This document shows, in pieces, positions 1-5,588 of a stretch of 8,567 bases of DNA. The position numbers and the translations under genes are program-made. Every line of letters starts with the position of its first letter. The first letter of the stretch is position 1. Under the pieces are notes generated by a model. The model did no database searches. It worked only from the letters and a program-made list of their open reading frames with translations, and was not told the DNA's origin. The DNA is from JBEKCP01 sp050014815. GTDB taxonomy: Bacteria > Planctomycetota > Planctomycetia > Pirellulales > Thermoguttaceae. Location of the stretch: assembly GCA_050014815.1 (NCBI GenBank), contig JBEKCP010000233.1, positions 1 to 8,567 on the forward strand. Reading direction: 5' to 3'.

Positions 1-1087
1 TCGCCGAGAGATAGAGCACCATGCCCATCCGCCAGCCGGGCGACGACCAGAGCCAAACAATCGGCACGGCCAGGAGGGAGACGTCGTAGAGCAACAGGTG
101 TGGGGTGGCAACAAGGAGGAAGAGCGCGGCCGCGGCATACTCATAGTGCATGGCGTACGCGGTGTCCGGGCCGCGCCGCGCCAGCCGCCGGTTGGCCTCG
201 ACGATCTTCAGCAGGAGGAACCCTGCCAGGACGGCCACCACGAGCTGGGCCGCCGCGGCGGCCGCATGACGCTCCGGCATCAACCAGTACCAGCCGCGCA
301 GCACGTTACTGATGGTTCCGCCGAACGATTGCTCGTAGGCGCCCGTCAGGGTGATGAGCTTGGCGGCCCGGCCGATGCCGGGCAGGGCGACAACGTAATT
401 CAAAGGCACGGCGGGGCCGAGGAGAACCATGACAGCCAGGACCTGGATCGCCGCCCCGAGGGCCATTCCGCAAAGCGCCCGCAGGTCGCGGCGCAACACG
501 AGCCAGACGACCGCCGGGGCGGCCAACTGCGGCTTCATGAAGAGGACCGACATTACCAGTCCGGCCCCGAGCCGGCGCCCGCGGTGGTGCAACAAGGTGC
601 CTCCGGCCAGGGCGAGGAGCCACAAGGGTGTCAACTGGCCGACCCGCAACGCCATCCAGACGGGAAACATCGCCGCCAGGGCCAGGATCGCCGTGGGTTT
701 CCAGCGGGGAGTGATGGGCATCCAGCGGTACAGCACAAAGCCCGCCGCGATGAAGGCCGCACCCTCGACTATCCACCAGACCAGCCTCGCCTCCAGATAA
801 GGCAGGCGAGCCAACGGGGACATCATCAGCGCGACGGTCGGGGGGTAAAGCGAGTAGTACCAGGTCTTCGGGTGGATGTCCGGAATGCACGTCTGGACGG
901 ATTGAAAGTACGTCTGGTCATAGAGGCGGTCGGCGTGGCCGCTTTGGACCACGCGGCCGGCCGCATAAAACTGGATCACGTCGGTGCCGGCGTCGAAGAT
1001 CTCGAAGCACAGCGGTCCCCATGCCGTGAAAATCACTCCGGCTGCTAACAGCAGGTTCAGGCGATGGTTGAGCGGCCACCGGGACAT
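1..1087 (-). CDS. GT87/DUF2029-type polyprenol-phosphate-dependent glycosyltransferase (partial, C-terminus beyond window)
   Basis: This is a polytopic inner-membrane protein; 362 codons are visible from ATG 1087 and the frame is still open at position 1. Visible family hallmarks are an acidic extracytoplasmic loop after TM1 (FDAGTDVIQFYAAG, residues 31-44, with Asp36 in the place of the usual loop acidic residue), YPPTVALMMSPLARLPY (81-97), RVGQLTPLWLLAL (148-160), a FMKPQLA motif (183-189) and TPHLLLYDVSLLAVP (328-342). These match the layout of the mannosyltransferase-like GT87 (DUF2029) family. Its members use polyprenyl-phosphate sugars to extend envelope glycans or glycolipids. Many hydrophobic helices are evident (for example 12-30, 104-122, 131-147, 150-166, 174-196, 204-226, 277-294, 317-346). 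The start follows an AAAAGG purine tract about 8 nt upstream. The gene is divergent from the efflux lipoprotein and has no co-directional partner in the window. The sugar and acceptor cannot be deduced. The family call is confident; the specific reaction is not. Confidence 0.85.
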   Translation of the reverse strand, partial: MSRWPLNHRLNLLLAAGVIFTAWGPLCFEIFDAGTDVIQFYAAGRVVQSGHADRLYDQTYFQSVQTCIPDIHPKTWYYSLYPPTVALMMSPLARLPYLEARLVWWIVEGAAFIAAGFVLYRWMPITPRWKPTAILALAAMFPVWMALRVGQLTPLWLLALAGGTLLHHRGRRLGAGLVMSVLFMKPQLAAPAVVWLVLRRDLRALCGMALGAAIQVLAVMVLLGPAVPLNYVVALPGIGRAAKLITLTGAYEQSFGGTISNVLRGWYWLMPERHAAAAAAQLVVAVLAGFLLLKIVEANRRLARRGPDTAYAMHYEYAAAALFLLVATPHLLLYDVSLLAVPIVWLWSSPGWRMGMVLYLSA

Positions 1088-1584
1088 GACGACGCCTTTT
1101 CTCGGCAATGCCTGGTCTTGGGGCCGAGCCTCGACAAGACGGCCGTGCCGCCGACCAGTACCCCCCGTCAGACTTCTCCCAATTCTAGGTCACTGTCTGC
1201 CCGGGAATTATCGTTGGTGAGACGATGGGATAAGCTTGATGGTCGCAGGCTTGTGCCCGCGAACCCGGCAGCCTCTATCGCGGCCGCCTGGCCTCGACGG
1301 CCGGCCTGGCCCTGACCTTCTGCTGCTTCTTCGGCGGCTCCACGGGGGCAGTCTTCCGTCTGGGCAAGATCTGCGGGCGTCCAAACGCCGGCCTCTGACA
1401 AGATGATCGGATTGGTCAAAGATCGCCGGTAGTAACCGTTGGTCCGGGAATGCCGCTTTGGAGGCCGCATCTCTTCCGGTTATCCCGGCCGAATGATTCT
1501 TGCCGATGTTCCTGGCAGAGACGATTGTGAGTGCTTTGTCTTTCTTGCCGATTTGCAGTCTTCTGCGGACGAGGGAGGGAGCCC
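1088..1584. other. Divergent intergenic region without a convincing gene
   Basis: This stretch of about 497 bp separates the minus-strand glycosyltransferase from the plus-strand efflux lipoprotein and should hold both promoters. I see no consensus promoter. Weak candidates are a TAGAAT hexamer on the minus strand (1182-1187) about 95 nt before the glycosyltransferase start, without a -35 match, and TTGCCG (1500-1505) with GATTGT 17 nt further on for the plus-strand gene. A 100-codon frame on the minus strand (1168-1470) has GGAAGAG directly before its ATG, but it has no recognisable domain, a low-complexity Gln/Ala/Gly middle and weak third-position GC bias. I do not call it a gene. No strong hairpin followed by a T-run is present. 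Confidence 0.5.
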
Positions 1585-3330
1585 ATGAGCCTGGCCGGTC
1601 GATACGCGTCGAGGGCGTGCCTGTTGATGTGGACCTTGGCGGCGATAGCCGCCAGCGGTTGCACCAGCATGAGCGACTACGTGCACAACGGTTTCAAGGT
1701 GGGGCCCAGCTACGGGCCGCCCCAGGCCCAGGTGGCCCAGCACTGGATCGACGTCAACGACCAGCGGCTCAGAGCCGAGTCGCCCGACCTGAGCCACTGG
1801 TGGACCGTTTTCAACGATCCGGTGTTGAACGCCCTGATTTGCGACGCGTACCGGCAGAACCTGACGCTGAAGGCGGCGGGGGAGCGGGTGATGGAGGCCC
1901 GGGCCCAACTGGCCATCGCTCGGGGGAATTTCTTCCCGCAAACCCAGCAGGCCGTCGGCGGCTACTCGCGGAACGCGAATGCCGCGGCCCCGGGTGTGCC
2001 GTCGGGCCTGTCCAGGTGGACCGACCAGTGGAACTACGGTTTCAGACTTGCTTGGGAACTCGATTTCTGGGGCTTGTATCGCCGCCAGATAGCGTCGGCC
2101 GACGCCGCGCTGTCCCAGTCGGTCGAGAGTTACGATGCCGCGCTGGTGACCCTCTTGGGCGACGTGGCCGCCGCCTACGTCAACTACCGCCAGGCCCAGC
2201 AGGAGATCGCCGTGGCCAAGGCCAACGCGGCGTTGCAACGATGGGTGCGGGATCGCATTCAGGATAAGCTCAACGCCGGAGCGGTCAACAAGTTGGACTT
2301 CGACCAGGCAGAGACCAACCTCGCGCTGTTGGAGGCGGGGATCCCCCAATTCGAGATCAACCGCCGGACGGCAGAGGACCAGTTGTGCATCCTGATGGGC
2401 ATGCCGCCGTGGGACCTCCGCCAACGACTGGGCGAGACGCCGATCCCGGCGGTGTCGCCGGAGACGGTCGTGGGCATCCCGGCCGAGCTGCTCTGCCGGC
2501 GCCCGGACGTCCGGGCAGCGCAGTTCGCCGCCGCCAGCCAGGCCGAGCAGATCGGCATCGCCGAGGCCGACTTCTATCCCCATATCACTATTGCAGGGAC
2601 GCTCAACTACCAGGCCCAAAACTTCGGCGGCTTGTTCAGGAACTCCGCCTTCAACGGCAGCATCGGACCAGGGTTCGCGTGGGACATTCTCAAGTACGGC
2701 AGCATCCTCGGGAACGTCCGCCTCCAAGACGCCAAGTTCCAGGAACTGGTGTTCACCTACCAACAGACGGTGCTCCAGGCGAACCGGGAAGCGGAAGACG
2801 CGATCGTAACCTTCTTGCAGGCCCAGGAACGGGAAAAGGTCCTCAGCGGGCAACCGGAGCACGAGGAGGTTCGCGACGGAAAGACGGTCAAGGTGCCCGC
2901 CACCGGTCAATTCGCGGCCCAGGAGGCCATGCAAATCGTCATCTGGCAATACATTGAAGGGGCCCGGGTTGCCAATGTGGCGGTGGACTTCAACCGCGTG
3001 GCCGTGATCGAGCAGCAGTTGGCCTCGGAGCAGGAGCAGTTGGCCCAGGCTCGGGGCCAGGTGGCGAACGGATTGATCCAGATATTCCGCGCCCTGGGAG
3101 GCGGCTGGCAGATCCGCATGGCGCCGGAAGAGGGGCGGGTGGTGGTCCCGCCGCCCGCTGCCGGCAAGCCGGCCGAGATGATCGAGACCCCCAAGGTCCC
3201 GGCACCGCCCGGGGGCGCCCCCGATGCCGGAAAAGTGATCGAGAAGAAGCCGCTTCCTCCCATCCCGGAGCCGGTGGTCGCCCCGGTTCCGATACCCGAC
3301 GTGAAGCCGGACGGCAAGCCGATGCCATAA
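1585..3330 (+). CDS. NodT-family outer-membrane efflux lipoprotein (TolC-like OEP)
   Basis: This 581-residue lipoprotein should form the trimeric outer-membrane channel of a tripartite efflux system. Residues 1-26 are a lipoprotein signal (Arg6/Arg10, hydrophobic core 11-23, lipobox ASGC with Cys26). The NodT-like start VGPSYGPP (39-46) and HWWTVFNDPVLNAL (71-84) follow. Two OEP repeats span about 80-270 and 295-505. The second opens with IPAELLCRRPDVRAAQ (298-313), followed by IAEADFYPHITIAG (325-338), and closes with FRALGGGW (501-508). These are hallmark strings of the family. The start at 1585 is preferred over an in-frame ATG at 1531 because it follows a strong GAGGGAGGGA Shine-Dalgarno tract and places the signal peptide at the N-terminus. 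The C-terminal 60 residues (about 521-581) form a Pro/Lys/Val-rich low-complexity tail not typical of the family core. No adaptor (MFP) or RND pump gene lies beside it in the window, so its substrate is unknown. Family assignment is very secure. Confidence 0.95.
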   Translation: MSLAGRYASRACLLMWTLAAIAASGCTSMSDYVHNGFKVGPSYGPPQAQVAQHWIDVNDQRLRAESPDLSHWWTVFNDPVLNALICDAYRQNLTLKAAGERVMEARAQLAIARGNFFPQTQQAVGGYSRNANAAAPGVPSGLSRWTDQWNYGFRLAWELDFWGLYRRQIASADAALSQSVESYDAALVTLLGDVAAAYVNYRQAQQEIAVAKANAALQRWVRDRIQDKLNAGAVNKLDFDQAETNLALLEAGIPQFEINRRTAEDQLCILMGMPPWDLRQRLGETPIPAVSPETVVGIPAELLCRRPDVRAAQFAAASQAEQIGIAEADFYPHITIAGTLNYQAQNFGGLFRNSAFNGSIGPGFAWDILKYGSILGNVRLQDAKFQELVFTYQQTVLQANREAEDAIVTFLQAQEREKVLSGQPEHEEVRDGKTVKVPATGQFAAQEAMQIVIWQYIEGARVANVAVDFNRVAVIEQQLASEQEQLAQARGQVANGLIQIFRALGGGWQIRMAPEEGRVVVPPPAAGKPAEMIETPKVPAPPGGAPDAGKVIEKKPLPPIPEPVVAPVPIPDVKPDGKPMP

Positions 3331-3371
3331 CCGCCGCGGGGGGTGCATTCCCGGCCGCTGCCGGACATCGA

Positions 3372-3457
3372 ACGTTTAGCGGGCGGGCTTGCCCGCCGAG
3401 TTTGGCCGTCGATTCACTCGGCGCACCCAGAGGGTACCCGGCCCGCCCGCTAAACGT
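3372..3457. repeat. Palindromic dispersed repeat, copy 1
   Basis: Perfect 17-bp terminal inverted repeats (3372-3388, beginning ACGTTTAGCGGGCGGGC, and 3441-3457) enclose a second inner stem (CGCCGAG at 3394-3400 with CTCGGCG at 3417-3423). The left arm continues into the self-complementary block GGCGGGCTTGCCCGCC (3382-3397). The element starts 41 nt after the efflux gene stop and has no T-run, so it is not a classical intrinsic terminator. It may still act as a 3' stem-loop that slows exonucleases or helps termination. A second copy with the same left arm and the same GATTCAC heptamer in the middle lies at 5477-5555. The right half of this copy is about 12 nt longer than in copy 2 and carries an unrelated GGGTACCC palindrome (3432-3439), so it looks like the degenerate copy. 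Confidence 0.85.
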
Positions 3458-3487
3458 GGCATCGCCTTCGCGCGGGAGGGCTGCTGC

Positions 3488-3516
3488 TTGACACCCTCCG
3501 ATCGCCTGAATATCAT
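3488..3516 (+). promoter_or_regulatory. Near-consensus sigma-70 promoter with start codon at +1 (leaderless)
   Basis: A perfect -35 TTGACA (3488-3493), a 17-nt spacer (3494-3510) and a -10 TATCAT (3511-3516, five of six consensus bases) are visible. Transcription normally starts about 7 nt after the -10, which here falls at 3523-3524, on or next to the A of the ATG at 3524. The message would therefore be leaderless or nearly so. No Shine-Dalgarno could be accommodated in the transcript. This promoter should drive both the unrecognised membrane protein and the rhomboid. Confidence 0.75.
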
Positions 3517-3523
3517 GTAGGTT

Positions 3524-4582
3524 ATGAGCTTATGGAACAAGATCCTTCTCTGGGTGATTGGTCTGGTCGCACTGCCCGTGTTCTTCTACATGGCGGCGCG
3601 GACCCTCAAGACGTATCATTACTGGGGCAACCAGGTCTCGTTGCTTACCACGCAGCTCAAGGCCCAACAGGAGAAGAACTTCCACCTGGTCAACGACGAC
3701 GAGCCGGGCAATAAGGGCATCCGCCGCCTGGAAGCGGACCTCAACCGGCTCCTGACCAATCGCGGCCGCATCTGGAAAGACTGCGAGCCACAGAAGGTCT
3801 CTCTCAACGGGGAGGTGGCGGTCGGCACAGAGCAGGCCGGCAGCCCCAACCACATCTCCGACAAGATGGTGCTCTACGTCTTCGAGGGGAGCGACGACCA
3901 GCAGTCGGGCAGCTACCTCGGCGAGTTCAAGGTGACCGAGGTAGCGGAGAACAAGGTCGGGCTGGCGCCGACCGCGGCGCTCACCCCGCGGGAGTTGAAG
4001 CGGCTCACCGGCAGCAAAGGCCCGTGGACCCTCTTCGAACTGATGCCCGCCGACCGGCACTTCGCCTTTGCCGATCTGTCGGAAGATGAGAAGAAGGCCC
4101 TGTTTCCTTCCAACGTGGTGTCGCCGAAAGTGGTGTCCGAGTACCTCAGGGACGGGCAGCCCTCGAAGGCCGACGACCCGGAGAAATGCCGGCGGGACGG
4201 GAAGTATGTCCGGCGTTTGCGCGACTACAAGGAGCTCTTCCGATCGTACCGGACCGACCGGACGTTGTTTGTGGACATATGCGAGGCCCTGGTCCGCGAC
4301 AAGCAGTACATCGACGACGCCAAGACCGATGCCGAGCGGCAGGTGCAGTTCGTCGAGCAGTACGTGGCCGTTCTGAGGACGGAGAAGGCCCAGGCCATCA
4401 AGGCGCGGCAGGCGGCCGGCGGGTTTCGGGCGCTTTTGGAGCAGAGGCTCGCGGGCATCCAGGACAAAGTGGCCGCGCTGATCAAGGACAATCTGACGAA
4501 GGCCGCCGAAATCAACCAGCTCCAGGTGGCCGCGGCGCAGCGGATCCGGACGATGGAGCAGACCGGCGCGAGGAACAGATAA
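3524..4582 (+). CDS. Conserved-looking membrane-anchored protein of unknown function, rhomboid partner
   Basis: I do not recognise a characterised family in this 352-residue protein. Residues 7-25 form one hydrophobic segment (ILLWVIGLVALPVFFYMAA) with no signal-peptidase-like site, so it is likely a membrane anchor. A helical stretch follows (about 35-80, with repeated Leu/Gln/Arg). Next comes a compact mixed domain (about 112-182) containing MVLYVFEG, SYLGEFKVTEV, LTPRELKRL and SKGPWTLFELMP. Residues 183-262 are highly charged, and a long helical, probably coiled-coil C-terminus (about 262-346) is rich in Gln, Ala, Arg and Glu. ATG 3524 is chosen because it begins the membrane anchor and sits at the predicted transcription start; the next in-frame Met (23) lies inside the anchor. 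The rhomboid gene begins 4 nt after the stop, so the two are almost certainly co-transcribed and probably translationally coupled. Membrane topology is ambiguous because Lys/Arg flank both sides of the anchor. A structural or scaffold role, or being the rhomboid substrate, is speculation. Confidence 0.85.
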   Translation: MSLWNKILLWVIGLVALPVFFYMAARTLKTYHYWGNQVSLLTTQLKAQQEKNFHLVNDDEPGNKGIRRLEADLNRLLTNRGRIWKDCEPQKVSLNGEVAVGTEQAGSPNHISDKMVLYVFEGSDDQQSGSYLGEFKVTEVAENKVGLAPTAALTPRELKRLTGSKGPWTLFELMPADRHFAFADLSEDEKKALFPSNVVSPKVVSEYLRDGQPSKADDPEKCRRDGKYVRRLRDYKELFRSYRTDRTLFVDICEALVRDKQYIDDAKTDAERQVQFVEQYVAVLRTEKAQAIKARQAAGGFRALLEQRLAGIQDKVAALIKDNLTKAAEINQLQVAAAQRIRTMEQTGARNR

Positions 4583-4586
4583 CGGA

Positions 4587-5456
4587 GTGGGCATCTACGA
4601 TCGCGATTACTACCGCCAGACGGGGCCGGGGCTGCGGCTGGCCGCCCCCCGTTCCGCCGTCACCGTCCTGATCCTCGTCAACGCGGCGGTCTACATCGCG
4701 GAAATCCTCGCCAAGAACTACTTCGGCGACAGCCGCCTGGCCAACTTTCTCTCCGCACACGTCTCCAGTCTCACCGACCCGCGCTACTGGTGGCAGTTCC
4801 TTACCTGCGGGTTCACGCACGACCCCGGCTCGATCGGCCACATTTTCGGCAACATGCTGGTCCTGTGGTTCCTGGGCCGGGACGTGGAGGAGTGGTACGG
4901 CACGCGGGAGTTCGTGCGGACCTACCTGGTATTGTTGGTGTTCGGGTCGGTGGTCTGGGCCGGCGTGAACTATTTCAATCCAAACGTCAGTCGCGACGCG
5001 CCGCTGCTGGGGGCCTCGGGGGCTGTAACGGGCGTGGTGATCCTCTACGCCCTGAATTTCCCGCGACGCATGCTGCTATTCATGTTCGTCCTGCCAATGC
5101 CCGCTTGGGTCCTGGGCATCGTCGTGGTCTTGTACGACATCTGGGGTGCGATGGGTAGGGGCGAGCCGAACGTTGCCTACGCGGTTCACCTGGCGGGGGC
5201 GGCCCTGGCCTTTGTCTACTATCAGCAGCGGTGGAACTTCGGCCGGTTGCTCGGGGGCGGCCTCCGCTGGCCGCGGTTCCTCGGCCGCCCGCGACTGCGG
5301 GTCCACAAACACGAAGACCCCAGCACCGTGCCCGAGGAAGAAGTCGACCGGATCCTGGAAAAGATCCATCGCGAGGGGGAATCGCACCTGACGCGCAAGG
5401 AGCGCCGTGTTTTGGAAGACGCCAGCCGCCAATACCAGCGCCGCCGGCAAGGGTGA
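4587..5456 (+). CDS. Rhomboid-family intramembrane serine protease
   Basis: This 289-residue polytopic protease of the rhomboid (S54) family should cleave transmembrane helices within the membrane. The catalytic dyad is intact: Ser144 in LGASGAVTG (GxSG motif) and His201 in AVHLAGAALAF. The oxyanion-side residues His85 and Asn89 are in GHIFGNMLVLWFLG, equivalent to the HxxxN of TM2 in GlpG. TM1 covers roughly 23-42, TM2 85-97, TM3 108-130, TM4 138-155, TM5 163-184 and TM6 197-212. A conserved-looking L1-type Trp/Arg loop precedes TM2. The roughly 75-residue cytoplasmic tail after TM6 holds a basic region and then a helical acidic/basic segment (EEEVDRILEKI at 250-260, LTRKERRVLEDASRQ at 268-282). 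I recall similar tails on other bacterial rhomboids. The start is GTG 4587, just 4 nt after the upstream stop, with GAGGA (4570-4574) inside the preceding gene as a possible Shine-Dalgarno. The natural substrate is unknown; the upstream gene product is the obvious candidate. Confidence 0.94.
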   Translation: MGIYDRDYYRQTGPGLRLAAPRSAVTVLILVNAAVYIAEILAKNYFGDSRLANFLSAHVSSLTDPRYWWQFLTCGFTHDPGSIGHIFGNMLVLWFLGRDVEEWYGTREFVRTYLVLLVFGSVVWAGVNYFNPNVSRDAPLLGASGAVTGVVILYALNFPRRMLLFMFVLPMPAWVLGIVVVLYDIWGAMGRGEPNVAYAVHLAGAALAFVYYQQRWNFGRLLGGGLRWPRFLGRPRLRVHKHEDPSTVPEEEVDRILEKIHREGESHLTRKERRVLEDASRQYQRRRQG

Positions 5457-5476
5457 TGACGCCGGTCGGATTGAAG

Positions 5477-5555
5477 ACGTTTAGCGGGCGGGCTTGCCCG
5501 CCGAGTAGTGATTGATCGAGGATTCACACGGCGGGCAAGCCCGCCCGCTAAACGT
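5477..5555. repeat. Palindromic dispersed repeat, copy 2 (26-bp perfect arms)
   Basis: Two perfectly complementary 26-nt arms (5477-5502 and 5530-5555) flank a 27-nt spacer (5503-5529). Each arm runs from ACGTTTAGC into a nested self-complementary block, GGCGGGCTTGCCCGCC on the left and GGCGGGCAAGCCCGCC on the right, so the element can form one long hairpin or two smaller ones. It begins 21 nt after the rhomboid stop and ends 33 nt before the solute-binding protein ATG. It shares its left arm, the GAG just after it, the central GATTCAC and the right end with copy 1 at 3372-3457, in the same orientation. There is no U-tract. It resembles REP or MITE-like non-autonomous repeats in form; no mobilising enzyme is encoded in the window. 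Confidence 0.92.
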
Positions 5556-5571
5556 TGGCTTCCCACCCCCC

Positions 5572-5577
5572 AATAAT
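5572..5577 (+). promoter_or_regulatory. Possible -10 element upstream of the solute-binding protein
   Basis: AATAAT lies 11 nt before the ATG at 5589 and sits in a context (AATAATGTAG) close to that of the promoter before 3524 (TATCATGTAG). The predicted start of transcription would leave a leader of only a few nucleotides, consistent with the absence of a Shine-Dalgarno before this gene. No recognisable -35 is found 16-18 nt upstream; that stretch belongs to the right arm of the palindromic repeat. The call is tentative. Confidence 0.3.
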
Positions 5578-5588
5578 GTAGCGTTTGC

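Noticed and set aside
98..1048. 316-codon plus-strand frame
   Set aside because: It is antisense to the GT87-type membrane protein, whose reading frame is open across the whole region with clear family motifs.
1168..1470. 100-codon minus-strand frame with GGAAGAG before its ATG
   Set aside because: No recognisable domain, low-complexity middle and weak codon bias. The purine tract directly abuts the ATG, which is poor spacing. It cannot be excluded but is not supported.
1480..3348. 622-codon open frame on the minus strand opposite the efflux lipoprotein
   Set aside because: It is exactly antisense to a confidently identified gene. Its translation is rich in Arg/His/Gly/Leu with no domain, as expected for a shadow frame in GC-rich DNA.
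3372..3457. Rho-independent terminator
   Set aside because: The stem is strong, but no T-run follows on either strand. The same sequence recurs at 5477-5555, which fits a dispersed repeat better.
3530..4594. 354-codon minus-strand frame opposite the membrane-anchored protein
   Set aside because: The plus frame has an N-terminal anchor, a consensus promoter and tight coupling to the rhomboid, whereas the antisense frame has Leu/Arg/Val shadow composition and no start signals.
3372..5555. Composite transposon or integron cassette
   Set aside because: No transposase, integrase or target-site duplication is visible around the two palindromes, and the enclosed genes match their surroundings in GC content.
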